The notes under the pieces: model-generated | Seen by the model: only the letters and a program-made list of their open reading frames with translations | Told to the model about the DNA's origin: nothing | Database searches by the model: none | Shown: piece by piece, positions 27,124-37,209 of the stretch | Layout of the letters: every line of letters starts with the position of its first letter | Numbering within the stretch: position 1 is the stretch's first letter | NCBI GenBank assembly: GCA_028293285.1 | Contig: JAQGPC010000279.1 | Span: 23,200-87,199 of the forward strand | Origin: Pedosphaera sp. | Lineage (GTDB): Bacteria > Verrucomicrobiota > Verrucomicrobiia > Limisphaerales > Pedosphaeraceae | DNA: 64,000 nt | Reading direction: 5' to 3' | Made by a program: the position numbers and the translations under genes

Positions 27124-27537
27124 TCAGGTTGAAGGTTGCCGGAGTTGGCCGGAAGCGAACTTCCGCTGATTATAGTTCCGCCCTGTTGGACTGCCCGTCG
27201 GTGCTGCGGCTCCTCTCGGCTTGAGCGTAATGTTGTTTATGACCTGGCGCACACCTTCCACCCTTTGCGCGACTTCCGCTGCACGGGCTTTCTGCTCGGG
27301 CGTATCCACAAACCCACTCAGTTGAACCACGCCGTCTAAAGTTTCGACCTTTACATCCGGGAACTTGTAAATGGGTTCCCTATTAAGCGCATGTTTTACG
27401 CGGTGTGTAAGGGTGGCGTCATCTATGCGGCGGCCAACTGTGCGATCCCCTCCGGTGTGGCATCCCGTCAAAGTCATCAGCGCAATTACGGCGCCAAGGC
27501 AGATGGTGGGAATGAAACGTCGTCGATTTATTTGCAT
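27124..27537 (-). CDS. BON-domain lipoprotein
   Basis: Lipobox LTGC; DATLTHRVKHALNREP...VKVETLDGVVQLSGFVDTPEQKARAAEVAQRVEGVRQVINNI. Confidence 0.9.
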   Translation of the reverse strand: MQINRRRFIPTICLGAVIALMTLTGCHTGGDRTVGRRIDDATLTHRVKHALNREPIYKFPDVKVETLDGVVQLSGFVDTPEQKARAAEVAQRVEGVRQVINNITLKPRGAAAPTGSPTGRNYNQRKFASGQLRQPST

Positions 27538-27659
27538 ACCTTTCTTTGCTCCTTGTATCACCACAATATGCTTTCAGCCCTGTCAAGCCATGGGGTATTT
27601 CCTGTATTTTCCTGCTCTGGTGGGATTCCCTTTTTTGAATATTATAGTATCATGTTGAG

Positions 27660-28721
27660 GTGGAAAGCAGTACCAACCCAATCCCCAGCCGCGGCGCAAC
27701 CGGTAATCCCACCAACCGGTTTGAGAATATCCATTTGGAGCGCGATATGGACTGGAACCCGGAAGAGGATGCGTTGCCGACCACCCAATTTCTGCGGGAC
27801 CACACCAGCAAGATCATTAACCGAAACGATAGTCCAGATGTCGGCTTTGAATATAGTATAAACGCGTATCGCGGTTGTGAGCATGGTTGCATCTATTGTT
27901 ATGCGCGCCCGACCCATGAATATTTGGGATTTTCGTCCGGGCTCGATTTTGAAACGAAAATCATGGTGAAAATGGAGGCGGCCAAGCTGCTGCGGGCAGA
28001 ACTTTCTTCGCCCAAATGGCAGCCCGAGGTGATTGCCATGAGCGGGGTGACGGATTGTTATCAACCCGTTGAACGTAAATTGAAACTGACTCGGCAATGT
28101 CTGGAGGTGCTGGCCGAGTTCCGCAATCCGGTGGCGATTGTGACCAAAAATCATTTGGTGACACGTGACATTGATTTGTTGAGTGAGTTGGCACGGCATC
28201 GTGCGGCAGCGGTATTCCTCTCGGTGACCACGCTCGATACAGACTTGCGAAAAGTAATGGAGCCGCGCACTTCGCCGCCCGCAAGCCGATTGTCAGCCAT
28301 CGCCGAACTGACCAAAGCTGGCATACCGACTGGTGTGCTGGTTTCGCCAGTTGTTCCCGGGCTGACTGATCACGAAATTCCTGCCATTGTTTCTGCGGCG
28401 GTAAAAGCGGGGGCGAAATTTGCCGGTTATGTGACGTTGCGGTTGCCTTATTCCGTTGCGCCTTTGTTCGAGCAATGGCTGGCACAGCATTTTCCCGATC
28501 GCAAAGAAAAGGTATTGAACCGGATTCGAGCGTTGCGCGATGGCAAGTTGAATAACGCGGATTTTGGTTCACGCATGCGCGGGGAGGGGATCTTTGCCGA
28601 TCAGATTGAAGCTCTCTTCAATGTGGCCTGTCGGAAGGCGGGCATTCAAGATAACCACACGGGGCTTTCCACGGCGGCATTTCGACGACCGGCTGGAGCT
28701 CAAATGGAATTTGGTCTTTAA
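27660..28721 (+). CDS. PA0069-family radical SAM protein
   Basis: NAYRGCEHGCIYCYARPTHEYLGFSSGLDFETKIMVK; CxxxCxxC. Confidence 0.92.
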   Translation: MESSTNPIPSRGATGNPTNRFENIHLERDMDWNPEEDALPTTQFLRDHTSKIINRNDSPDVGFEYSINAYRGCEHGCIYCYARPTHEYLGFSSGLDFETKIMVKMEAAKLLRAELSSPKWQPEVIAMSGVTDCYQPVERKLKLTRQCLEVLAEFRNPVAIVTKNHLVTRDIDLLSELARHRAAAVFLSVTTLDTDLRKVMEPRTSPPASRLSAIAELTKAGIPTGVLVSPVVPGLTDHEIPAIVSAAVKAGAKFAGYVTLRLPYSVAPLFEQWLAQHFPDRKEKVLNRIRALRDGKLNNADFGSRMRGEGIFADQIEALFNVACRKAGIQDNHTGLSTAAFRRPAGAQMEFGL

Positions 28722-28879
28722 GAGTTGGGCCACGGTTTAAGCTTCCAAAGGTTCGCATGGTTATTTTCTCTGGCGTGTCGAGTCGGAAAACATCATCGGT
28801 AGCACTTTTAGCCATTGGCACTTTGTCCTTAACTACTCTAAACTCCATCGCGAGAATCGGACAAGCGTCCGGGAATACT

Positions 28880-29818
28880 ATGAGTAAGATTGTTTTGCTG
28901 GTGATGCTGGGATTGACCGTGATGGGCACGGGCTGCTCCTTTAAGCGTCTGGCTGTTAATCAGGTTGGCAATGCGCTGGCTGGCGGTGGAACGACCTTTG
29001 CCTCTGATGATGATCCCGAACTGGTCAAGGCGGCGGTGCCTTTCAGTTTGAAGTTGATGGAGAGTCTCCTTGCCGAAAGTCCCCGACATGAAGGGTTGCT
29101 CTTCGCTACGGCCAGTGGTTTTACACAATATTCCTATGCGTTCGTGCAGCAGGACGCGGATGAAATGGAAGGAAAAGACTTTGCTGCCGCCGAGGAAATG
29201 AGAGCGCGGTCCCGGCGCTTATATCTGCGTGCGCGTAATTATGGTTTGCGTGGCCTGGAAGTGAAACACAAGGGCTTTGAAAAAGCGTTGCGGTCAGATC
29301 CTAAACAAGCCGTGCGTGGTGCAACCGTGAAGGATGTGCCACTCCTCTATTGGACAGCGGCGTCCTGGGCGGGAGCCATTTCACTCTCAAAAGATAATCC
29401 TGATTTGATTGGTGAACTGCCGATGGTTGAAGCGATGATGGATCGTGCGCTGGCATTGGATGAGAGCTTTGGTGATGGTTCGATTCATTCGTTTTTTATC
29501 ACTTATGAAATGGGCCGTGCGGGTGGAAACGGTGATCCTGAGTTGCGGTCGAGAAAACACTTTGACCGGGTGATGGCCCTGACCGGCGGACAGCAAGCCG
29601 GGCCACTGGTGTCATTGGCCGAGGCAGTATGCGTGCCAAAGCAGAATGTGAAGGAATTTGAGTCACTGCTCAATCGGGCATTGGCCATCAATCCGGATGC
29701 AAAACCGGAATGGCGTCTGGCAAATCTGGTCGCGCAACGCCGGGCGAAATGGCTGCTAACGCGCACCGATGATCTTTTTTTACAAAAAAATCCCACCGAG
29801 AACAAAGAATCCAAGTAG
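28880..29818 (+). CDS. TRAP transporter TatT-component family protein (lipoprotein)
   Basis: Lipobox GTGC; TatT-like PLLYWTAASWAGAISLSKDNPDLIGELPMVEAMMDRALALDESFGDGSIHSFFITYEMGR; precedes DctP. Confidence 0.88.
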   Translation: MSKIVLLVMLGLTVMGTGCSFKRLAVNQVGNALAGGGTTFASDDDPELVKAAVPFSLKLMESLLAESPRHEGLLFATASGFTQYSYAFVQQDADEMEGKDFAAAEEMRARSRRLYLRARNYGLRGLEVKHKGFEKALRSDPKQAVRGATVKDVPLLYWTAASWAGAISLSKDNPDLIGELPMVEAMMDRALALDESFGDGSIHSFFITYEMGRAGGNGDPELRSRKHFDRVMALTGGQQAGPLVSLAEAVCVPKQNVKEFESLLNRALAINPDAKPEWRLANLVAQRRAKWLLTRTDDLFLQKNPTENKESK

Positions 29819-29821
29819 TAT

Positions 29822-30862
29822 ATGCAGATTATGAATCGTCGATTTTGGTTAAGCAGCGTATTGGCTGTCTCACTTAGTCTGGTTGTTACCGGTCTTCAGG
29901 CTGCGGACAAACCTGTGAAGCTTAAGCTGGGCACGCTCGCTCCCGCAGGCACGTCCTATCACAAAAGTCTGCAAGCAATGGGTGAGAAGTGGCGCAAGGT
30001 TTCGAATGGGATGGTGCAATTGACAATCTTTCCGGGCGGCACGCAGGGTGGTGAGCCAGATATGGTGGGCTTGATGCAGACCGGTAATCTTGACGCAGGG
30101 TTGCTGACGGCTGGCGGACTTTCGGAGATTGATCGAGCTGCCCTGGGAATGGAAGTCATGCCGATGTTCTTCCACAATCTGGAGGAAGTGGATTATGTCA
30201 GCGAGAAGTTGCGCTCGAAACTGGAAGCGCGTCTGGCTGCCAAAGGTTATGTAGTTCTGTTTTGGTGCGATTCCGGTTGGGTGCGATTTTTTTCCAAGTC
30301 ACCCGTGGAACATCCGGACGATCTGCGCAAGTTGAAGGTTTTTTCCGGAGCGGGTCACACTCATGAATATGACTTGTGGAAGATGAGCGGGTTTAGTCCG
30401 GTGGCGCTGGAATCCGTCGCAATTCCTCAGGGTTTATTGTCGGGTACTATTAGCGCAGTGCCAACCGTTCCTATTTTCGCGTTGGCGGCGCAATTGGATG
30501 GACAGGCGACATACATGCTGGAATTGAACTGGGCCCCGTTGGTGGGAGCAGCCGTGGTGCAGAAAAAGGCCTGGGATCGGGTTCCGGCCGATACTCGCGA
30601 AGCCATGCTCAAAATCGCCGCAGAAACCGGTTTGCAGGTCAAGGCGGCTGGCCGGGCTGAAAGCGATGCTGCCGTGGCGGCGATGGTCAAGCGCGGGTTG
30701 AAGGTTCAGAAGGTCACTCCGGCAGTGGATACGGAATGGCGGACGGTGATTGATCCATTGCAGACTCATATTCGCGGGAAGATTGTGCCAGAGGATATCT
30801 TTGATGAAGCGCAACGTTTAGTGAAAGAATTTCGCGCTACTGGTGGAGCCAAGCCAAAATGA
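29822..30862 (+). CDS. dctP: TRAP transporter solute-binding protein DctP
   Basis: LKLGTLAPAGTSYHKSLQAMGEKWRKVSNGMVQLTIFPGGTQGGEPDMV. Confidence 0.92.
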   Translation: MQIMNRRFWLSSVLAVSLSLVVTGLQAADKPVKLKLGTLAPAGTSYHKSLQAMGEKWRKVSNGMVQLTIFPGGTQGGEPDMVGLMQTGNLDAGLLTAGGLSEIDRAALGMEVMPMFFHNLEEVDYVSEKLRSKLEARLAAKGYVVLFWCDSGWVRFFSKSPVEHPDDLRKLKVFSGAGHTHEYDLWKMSGFSPVALESVAIPQGLLSGTISAVPTVPIFALAAQLDGQATYMLELNWAPLVGAAVVQKKAWDRVPADTREAMLKIAAETGLQVKAAGRAESDAAVAAMVKRGLKVQKVTPAVDTEWRTVIDPLQTHIRGKIVPEDIFDEAQRLVKEFRATGGAKPK

Positions 30863-32736
30863 GTAGCGGCACTCTCCCCGGGCCTGACCTCGTGGCTCCC
30901 GTCGCACCCGTGAAGCTCTCGCGCGGTTGGCGATTGATTCGTGAGGGTGAAAATTCCCTGCTGGTGATTCCCCTGGCGGCCATGCTGCTGCTGCCAGTGA
31001 CGGAAATCATCCTGCGCCTGGTTTTCAAGACCGGCATTTCCGGCTCCAGCGCGATTGTCCAACATTTGACTTTGATCGTCGGAATGTTTGGCGGAGCCAT
31101 TGCGGCGCGCGACCAACGGTTGCTGGCACTTTCGCCAATCCAGACGTTACTTAAAGGTAAGCTGAAAACGGCGGCTCAAATTTTCAGCAGCGGTGTTGCT
31201 GCCGCCATCAGCTTGTTTCTTTGCCTGGCGAGTTATGAATATGTGGCCGCCCTCAGGCCGCTGGGAAAAATTCTTGTTTATGGAATTCCAGTGTGGGTGG
31301 TGCAACTCGTCCTGCCGATTGGTTTTGGTCTGATTGGATTGCGACTGATCTGGCATGCTTCGCCAAAATGGAGTGGCCGGTTGCTGACGCTCGCACTGGC
31401 GGCTGGACTTGCAGCGATGGCGAAATGGTCTCCCATCACACCAGAGCAATTCATGATTCCTGCGCTCGTGATGTTGGGCCTGGCGACTTTGCTGGGTGCG
31501 CCAGTATTCACGGCTTTGGGCGGCGCAGCATTAATTTTATTTTGGGGGCACGATCTGCCGATCCAGGCGGTTCCGCTCAAGCACTACAGCCTTACGACAA
31601 ATGATATGCTACCCAGCATCCCGATCTTTACACTGGCAGGATATTTTCTGGCGGAGAGCGGCGCGTCCAAACGATTGGTGCGGGTATTTCAGGCGTTGGT
31701 CGGACAATTTCGTGGCGGCCCGGCAATCGTCACTGCTTTGGTTTGCGCGTTCTTTACTTCGTTCACTGGTGCTTCGGGCGTCACAATCCTCGCGCTGGGT
31801 GGAGTGCTCATGCCGGTGTTGCTCGCGGCACGTTATTCCGAGCGCAACGCACTTGGATTGCTCACCGGAGCCGGCTCGTTGGGCATGTTGTTTCCGCCGT
31901 GCCTGCCGCTGATTCTGTATGCCATCGTTGCCAACCACAGCGCGCACGCCGACCTGAGCATCAAGCAAATGTTTCTTGGAGGGCTCGGGCCCGGAATTCT
32001 GCTGGTCATATTGACGGCTTGGTGGGGGATTCGCAAAGGGCCCAAGGAGAAAGCTGACCGCACGATTTTTCAATGGTCGGAAGCCCGGGCCGCCATTTGG
32101 GCTGCCAAGTGGGAAATGTTGATTCCCGTGGTCGCAATCGGTTCTCTCTTTTGCGTGCCGACCACAGTTGAAGCGGCTGCGATCACCGCTGCTTACGCGC
32201 TTCTGGTTGCAACGGTAATTCATCGCGATCTGCATCCGATTCGTGATTTGCCACGAGTCATCACGGAATGCGGATTGCTGGTAGGCGGCGTGTTATTGAT
32301 TTTAGGCGTGGCGTTGGGTTTCACGCATTACCTCGTGGACGCGCAGATTCCGGATAAAATGGTGGAATGGGCCACCGTTACGGTGAAGTCCAAATTTCTG
32401 TTCCTGCTTGGCCTCAATATCGTGTTGTTGATTGTCGGTGGATTGATTGAAATTTACGCGGCTATTATTGTGGTCGTGCCGTTGCTGGTGCCGCTGGGGG
32501 TGGCGTTTGGTATCGATCCCGTTCACCTGGGAATTATTTTCCTCGCCAACATGGAGCTCGGTTTTTTAGCGCCGCCAGTCGGCATGAACCTGTTGCTTTC
32601 CTCATATCGCTTCAACAAGCCGATGTCCGAAGTCACGCGCGCTACTTTTCCGATGCTGCTCGTGTTATTATTGGGCGTGTTATTGATTACCTATTTTCCG
32701 CCGCTAACGACATTCCTGCCACGGTTGTTTAAATAG
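30859..32736 (+). CDS. TRAP transporter fused small/large permease (DctQ-DctM)
   Basis: 625 aa; N-terminal DctQ-like 4-TM region, then DctM (IPIFTLAGYFLAESGASKRLVR; GASGVTILALGGVLMPVL; GLLTGAGSLGMLFPPCLPLILY). Confidence 0.92.
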   Translation: MSSGTLPGPDLVAPVAPVKLSRGWRLIREGENSLLVIPLAAMLLLPVTEIILRLVFKTGISGSSAIVQHLTLIVGMFGGAIAARDQRLLALSPIQTLLKGKLKTAAQIFSSGVAAAISLFLCLASYEYVAALRPLGKILVYGIPVWVVQLVLPIGFGLIGLRLIWHASPKWSGRLLTLALAAGLAAMAKWSPITPEQFMIPALVMLGLATLLGAPVFTALGGAALILFWGHDLPIQAVPLKHYSLTTNDMLPSIPIFTLAGYFLAESGASKRLVRVFQALVGQFRGGPAIVTALVCAFFTSFTGASGVTILALGGVLMPVLLAARYSERNALGLLTGAGSLGMLFPPCLPLILYAIVANHSAHADLSIKQMFLGGLGPGILLVILTAWWGIRKGPKEKADRTIFQWSEARAAIWAAKWEMLIPVVAIGSLFCVPTTVEAAAITAAYALLVATVIHRDLHPIRDLPRVITECGLLVGGVLLILGVALGFTHYLVDAQIPDKMVEWATVTVKSKFLFLLGLNIVLLIVGGLIEIYAAIIVVVPLLVPLGVAFGIDPVHLGIIFLANMELGFLAPPVGMNLLLSSYRFNKPMSEVTRATFPMLLVLLLGVLLITYFPPLTTFLPRLFK

Positions 32737-32745
32737 GACTTACTA

Positions 32746-34401
32746 TCAATTATCCAGGTTGGGATGCTTCCGGTGAAAATCGGTTGAATCCTGATAGGCC
32801 TTTGCCACGGCCAGAATTTCAGCTTCCTTGAACAGATTTCCAATAAAGCAAATGCTTGTGGGAGTGCCGGCTTTGGAAAATCCGTTTGGCACCACCACGC
32901 ACGGATGGCCGGTAAGATTGGTCAGCAACTCACTATCACCGGAGAGCGAGGGAGCAAGGAAGACATCCACATTTTCAAGCTGCTTGGCGGTTTCTTGAAT
33001 GAGTAGGTAGCGAATACGGGTAGCTTGGATGTATTCCACCGCCGGAATAAAGCGGGCTTCGCGGAACGCGTTCGGCCAGGTGTGCAAACCCTGACGTTTC
33101 ATCAAATCATCGCGACCACTGACTGTCAGGTCATCAAACGCAGCCGCGCCTTCCACGGAAATGACGAACGAGATGTCATGGATGGGCAGCTTGGGTAATT
33201 CGATCGGCACAAGTTTCGCACCGAGCGAACGCATTTTTTCCAGCACGGCGGCATCTTTATCTTTGCGCTCACCTTTTTCCGTGTCGAAATCAGTTTTCAA
33301 ATAACCGATCCGGAGCTTTTGCCATTTGAGTTTGGAATCATAATTGAAAGGCAGGTCGTAAAGAGTTTGGTCAACGCCGTCGGGACCTTGGATGGTATTG
33401 AACACAATGGCGCAGTCTTCCACCGTGCGGCAGATGGGGCCAAGTTTATCCATTGACCAGGTCAAGGCCATGGCTCCATTTCGGCTGATACGACCATAGG
33501 AAGGGCGAAGACCAGTGATGCCGCAACGGTCGCACGGAGAGACAATCGAGCCGTGGGTTTCCGAACCGATGGCGAAGGGCACGAGTCCGGCGGCTGTGGC
33601 CGCAGCCGGTCCAGCAGAGGAACCGCTGGAACCTTGCTTGAGATTCCACGGGTTGCGCGTCATGCCGCCATACCAGACTTCGCCCCAAGCGAGCTCGCCC
33701 ATGGTCAGCTTGGCAGTGAGCACCGCACCGGCGGCTTCAAGGCGTTTAACGACCGTAGCATCTTCATCAATCAATTGATCTTTGAATGGCGCGGAACCCC
33801 AGGTGGTGCGGATTCCCCGGATAGTCAGCAAATCTTTTACGGCATAAGGAATGCCGTGAAGTGGTCCACGATATTTTCCAGCGGCAATTTCACGGTCTGC
33901 GCGGCGGGCTTGGTGGATGGCGAGGTCCTCCGTAAGCGTAATGATGCATTCGAGTTTGCAGCCATACTTTTTCATGCGCTCAATGTAGAAGCAGGTGAGC
34001 TTTTCCGAAGTAATCTGGCGGGACTTGATCAAGTCGCCCAGTTCACCAATGGAATAGTAGGCAAGATCATCCATGTTGGCCGGCAGTTTAATTTTGACTG
34101 GTGAACTCAATTTGATTTTTTTGCGAGTGGTTTCGAACTTCATTCCCACGGGAATGGGATTAAACAACATGGCTGAAGGAATGGCGTTGGAGAGTGGGAA
34201 TTTGCGGAGCACTTGAAAAGTGTCGAGTTGATCCTTGAGACCGGAAAGCATCAGGTCGTTCTTGGCATCGGAGAAGTGCAGGCCGAGGAGATTTTCTGCC
34301 TCAATAATAGTCTGCCTGGTGATGGGACTATTGGTGTTTGTTTCGGCCCGAACAGCAGTGGCAACCAGGAAGCAACTTAAAAGCAATTTCAAGTAACGCA
34401 T
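32746..34401 (-). CDS. amidase signature family protein, exported
   Basis: GIPYAVKDLLTIRGIRTTWGS; GSSGSSAGPAAATAAGLVPFAIGSETHGSIVSP. Confidence 0.94.
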   Translation of the reverse strand: MRYLKLLLSCFLVATAVRAETNTNSPITRQTIIEAENLLGLHFSDAKNDLMLSGLKDQLDTFQVLRKFPLSNAIPSAMLFNPIPVGMKFETTRKKIKLSSPVKIKLPANMDDLAYYSIGELGDLIKSRQITSEKLTCFYIERMKKYGCKLECIITLTEDLAIHQARRADREIAAGKYRGPLHGIPYAVKDLLTIRGIRTTWGSAPFKDQLIDEDATVVKRLEAAGAVLTAKLTMGELAWGEVWYGGMTRNPWNLKQGSSGSSAGPAAATAAGLVPFAIGSETHGSIVSPCDRCGITGLRPSYGRISRNGAMALTWSMDKLGPICRTVEDCAIVFNTIQGPDGVDQTLYDLPFNYDSKLKWQKLRIGYLKTDFDTEKGERKDKDAAVLEKMRSLGAKLVPIELPKLPIHDISFVISVEGAAAFDDLTVSGRDDLMKRQGLHTWPNAFREARFIPAVEYIQATRIRYLLIQETAKQLENVDVFLAPSLSGDSELLTNLTGHPCVVVPNGFSKAGTPTSICFIGNLFKEAEILAVAKAYQDSTDFHRKHPNLDN

Positions 34402-34475
34402 AAAGGTGACATTGGGACAAAGAGAGGGAAACTGGCAATTCCTATTTTAAGGTTGCATGTTTAGTGTGCGAATCT

Positions 34476-34497
34476 GGCGGTCATAGACCGCCGCTAC
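34476..34497. repeat. palindromic repeat GGCGGTCATAGACCGCCGCTAC (copy 1)
   Basis: 7-bp perfect arms; near-identical copy at 41813-41834. Confidence 0.75.
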
Positions 34498-34550
34498 AGA
34501 ATTTTTAAGTTCTCAATTCCATTCATTCGTGCTGCAATCGCCTGAGCTTT

Positions 34551-35123
34551 ATGAAAATGCGCTGTGGCTGGGCAACCAACGAACTTTCGATCCGCTACCA
34601 TGATGAGGAATGGGGCGTGCCGCTGCATGATGATCGCATGCTGTTCGAATTCGTCATTCTGGAAGGAGCGCAAGCCGGGTTGAGTTGGAATACCGTCCTC
34701 CAAAAGCGTGAGCGTTATCGGGAAGTGTTTAATCATTTCGATGCGAAGCTGATTGCGAAATACGGGGATAAAAAGGTAAGCCAACTCCTGGCTGATCCGG
34801 GGATTATTCGCAATCGGCTCAAAGTCACTTCAGCCATTCAAAACGCCAAGGCGTTCCTTGCGGTGCAGAAAGAATTCGGTAGCTTCGATGCCTATATCTG
34901 GCAATTCGTGGGTGGCAAGCCACTGGTCAATGCCCGGCGTTCCTTGAAGGAAATCCCGGCACGCACCGCTGAATCCGACGCCATGAGCAAGGATTTGTTG
35001 AAGCGCGGATTTAAATTTGTCGGTTCCACCATTTGCTACGCACTGATGCAGGCAACGGGAATGGTGAATGACCATACGATTGATTGTTTTCGATATCAGG
35101 AAATCAAAAAGAATTCCAAATAA
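34551..35123 (+). CDS. tag: DNA-3-methyladenine glycosylase I
   Basis: MRCGWATNELSIRYHDEEWGVPLHDDRMLFEFVILEGAQAGLSW; FVGSTICYALMQATGMVNDH. Confidence 0.95.
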   Translation: MKMRCGWATNELSIRYHDEEWGVPLHDDRMLFEFVILEGAQAGLSWNTVLQKRERYREVFNHFDAKLIAKYGDKKVSQLLADPGIIRNRLKVTSAIQNAKAFLAVQKEFGSFDAYIWQFVGGKPLVNARRSLKEIPARTAESDAMSKDLLKRGFKFVGSTICYALMQATGMVNDHTIDCFRYQEIKKNSK

Positions 35124-35135
35124 GGATAATTTTTT

Positions 35136-35858
35136 ATGCCACGTAAATCTCCGAAGCCCTACAAACCGCAGTTCAATCATAAGAGCAATGACGGTTTGAA
35201 ATACGTGCCGTTGAATGAGCGGCTGTGTCGTTATGTGAATGAGTGTCGCAGTCATAAAGGCGACCATGTGCTGGAAGCGCTACGAAAAGAAACCGAGAAG
35301 AAATTTCCAGATGTCGTCCAGATGCAGATAGGACGGGATCAGGGAACATTCATGACGGCGCTGGTGGGGTCGCTGGGGACACGGCGAGCCATCGAGATCG
35401 GCACGTTTACCGGTTACAGTTCCATTTGCATCGCACGCGGATTGACGAATCACGGCAGGCTGATATGCCTTGATGTGAGCGAGGAATGGACGAACGTGGC
35501 GCGGAAATATTGGTCGCTGGCAGGGGTGGACGGAAAAATAGATTTATATCTTGGGCCTGCCGCCGATGCGTTCAAACAATTACATTCCAGCCTGATGTTT
35601 GAATTTGCCTTCATCGATGCCGACAAGCCGGGCTACGATACGTATTACGAGCTGGTGCTGCCCCACATGCGGAAGAATGGTGTGATCCTATTTGATAATA
35701 TGTTGTGGGGCGGAAAATTGGGCCAAAAAAAATCTCCCAAGCATCCCAATGGAAGCGCCATCGACAAATTGAACCGCAAGCTGGCACGCGATCCGAGAGT
35801 AGAATCGGTGTTACTATCCATTGGTGACGGAGTAAATATGTGTCGCGTGCTTGGTTGA
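35136..35858 (+). CDS. class I SAM-dependent O-methyltransferase
   Basis: GTRRAIEIGTFTGYSSICIARGL; FAFIDADKPGYDTYYELVLPHMRKNGVILFDNMLWGG. Confidence 0.93.
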   Translation: MPRKSPKPYKPQFNHKSNDGLKYVPLNERLCRYVNECRSHKGDHVLEALRKETEKKFPDVVQMQIGRDQGTFMTALVGSLGTRRAIEIGTFTGYSSICIARGLTNHGRLICLDVSEEWTNVARKYWSLAGVDGKIDLYLGPAADAFKQLHSSLMFEFAFIDADKPGYDTYYELVLPHMRKNGVILFDNMLWGGKLGQKKSPKHPNGSAIDKLNRKLARDPRVESVLLSIGDGVNMCRVLG

Positions 35859-35883
35859 GTAACTTGAGCAGGTAGTAAAGAAA

Positions 35884-35907
35884 AAGGGGACCTTTGCAGG
35901 TCCCCTT
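35884..35907 (+). terminator. intrinsic terminator-like hairpin
   Basis: aaggggacct-ttgc-aggtcccctt perfect 10-bp stem between convergent genes. Confidence 0.75.
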
Positions 35908-35943
35908 CCTTCGTTTAGGTTTCCGAGGACTGAGATTGATTGA

Positions 35944-37209
35944 TCACTTCTTATTCTGCGAGTGAGGGACGGTTACAGTCAATATTTTTGGAGCGGAAAT
36001 ATTTCCCGAACAGTCGGTGGCCTGCACTGTAATGGTGTAAACGCGACCGGAACCTTTGCCGGAACGTTCGGCACGTAGTTGGACGCAATGGTCACTAGTG
36101 ATCACCCAATCAGGTGCAGTATGGCCATTGCTATTACTTTGACTCTTGCCATCTTCCTGACCATTTTTGCCATTATTGCCGCCTTTGCCAGTACCTTTAT
36201 CGTTACCTTTTTCCTTATTCTTGTCTTTTCCATTATCTTTGTCCTTGTCCTTATCATCACAGCCACTGCCGATAGGTTCATTGCTGGTAACTGAAATGAT
36301 TTTCCAAGCTGCGCTCTTGCAGCTATCCACGGCGCAGACTTTGATTTCAACGGGGATCAATTTGTGATTAGGTGGCCAGATACATTTCGGCGTGACCCAG
36401 CAACCGGTGATCGTGGGGGGAGTGGTGTCTTGAAGGATAATGGTGCTGGAACAGGAAACCGTATTGCTACTGGTATCGCATACCTTGATGGAAACCAGGT
36501 TGGTGCCGAGCTTGAGGCAAGCGGGCAATACGACATCGGTGCCCTTGGCGCTGCACTTTGCGGAGACATTGTTGGTCTGGACACGCGTTCCGTTCACGCA
36601 CCAAATAACCTTCAAAGCCTCACCCTGAGCATCTGAAACGTGGGCAGTGAGATTGATCGGCTTGCCGGTGCATTCCAGCGTGGCATCGCCCGGGCAGGTG
36701 AGGATGGGTGGAGTATTACCGCCATTAGAGGTGACGGGAATGAGTTGGCCACGAAGTTCGCCATCGGGATTGGCATCGGTATGGATATTAACATAATCCA
36801 AGCCAGCGAGGAGGTTGGAAGATTGTTCGGCGTTCATGCCCACGGAGCCGATAATAGTTCCACCCTTGGCTGGGTCGGAGGCAGGCGTCAGGAAAGGGGT
36901 GATATTAAACTGTTCCCCGGCATTTTCGTTGAAGCTGGCCGGGCTTTGGATGTTCGCATAAGTGGCTGGCCCGGTAAGGTCTGAAAAACCCTGATCAGAG
37001 CCATAACCAATATTGAAGGAAAGGATTGCCGAAGCGGTATCAAAGCTGATGCCGCTGGAAATTTTATCTCCAGAACCGGAACTATTAGTGACGGCTGGAA
37101 CTTCGTTCGTCGGACTCAGGCCTCCGGGAGAAAGATTGAATTGGATGATATCGGCTTGCGCTGCCGATAGACTGCCAAGCAGTGCCAGCAAGGATAAGGT
37201 TCTTTTCAT
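35944..37209 (-). CDS. CHRD-domain exported protein with Asp/Lys/Gly/Asn-rich linker
   Basis: CHRD-like LSPTNEVPAVTNSSGSG...YVNIHTDANPDGELRGQL; HYR/Ig-like region; DKDKDNGKDKNKEKGNDKGTGKGGNNGKNG linker. Confidence 0.85.
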   Translation of the reverse strand: MKRTLSLLALLGSLSAAQADIIQFNLSPGGLSPTNEVPAVTNSSGSGDKISSGISFDTASAILSFNIGYGSDQGFSDLTGPATYANIQSPASFNENAGEQFNITPFLTPASDPAKGGTIIGSVGMNAEQSSNLLAGLDYVNIHTDANPDGELRGQLIPVTSNGGNTPPILTCPGDATLECTGKPINLTAHVSDAQGEALKVIWCVNGTRVQTNNVSAKCSAKGTDVVLPACLKLGTNLVSIKVCDTSSNTVSCSSTIILQDTTPPTITGCWVTPKCIWPPNHKLIPVEIKVCAVDSCKSAAWKIISVTSNEPIGSGCDDKDKDKDNGKDKNKEKGNDKGTGKGGNNGKNGQEDGKSQSNSNGHTAPDWVITSDHCVQLRAERSGKGSGRVYTITVQATDCSGNISAPKILTVTVPHSQNKK

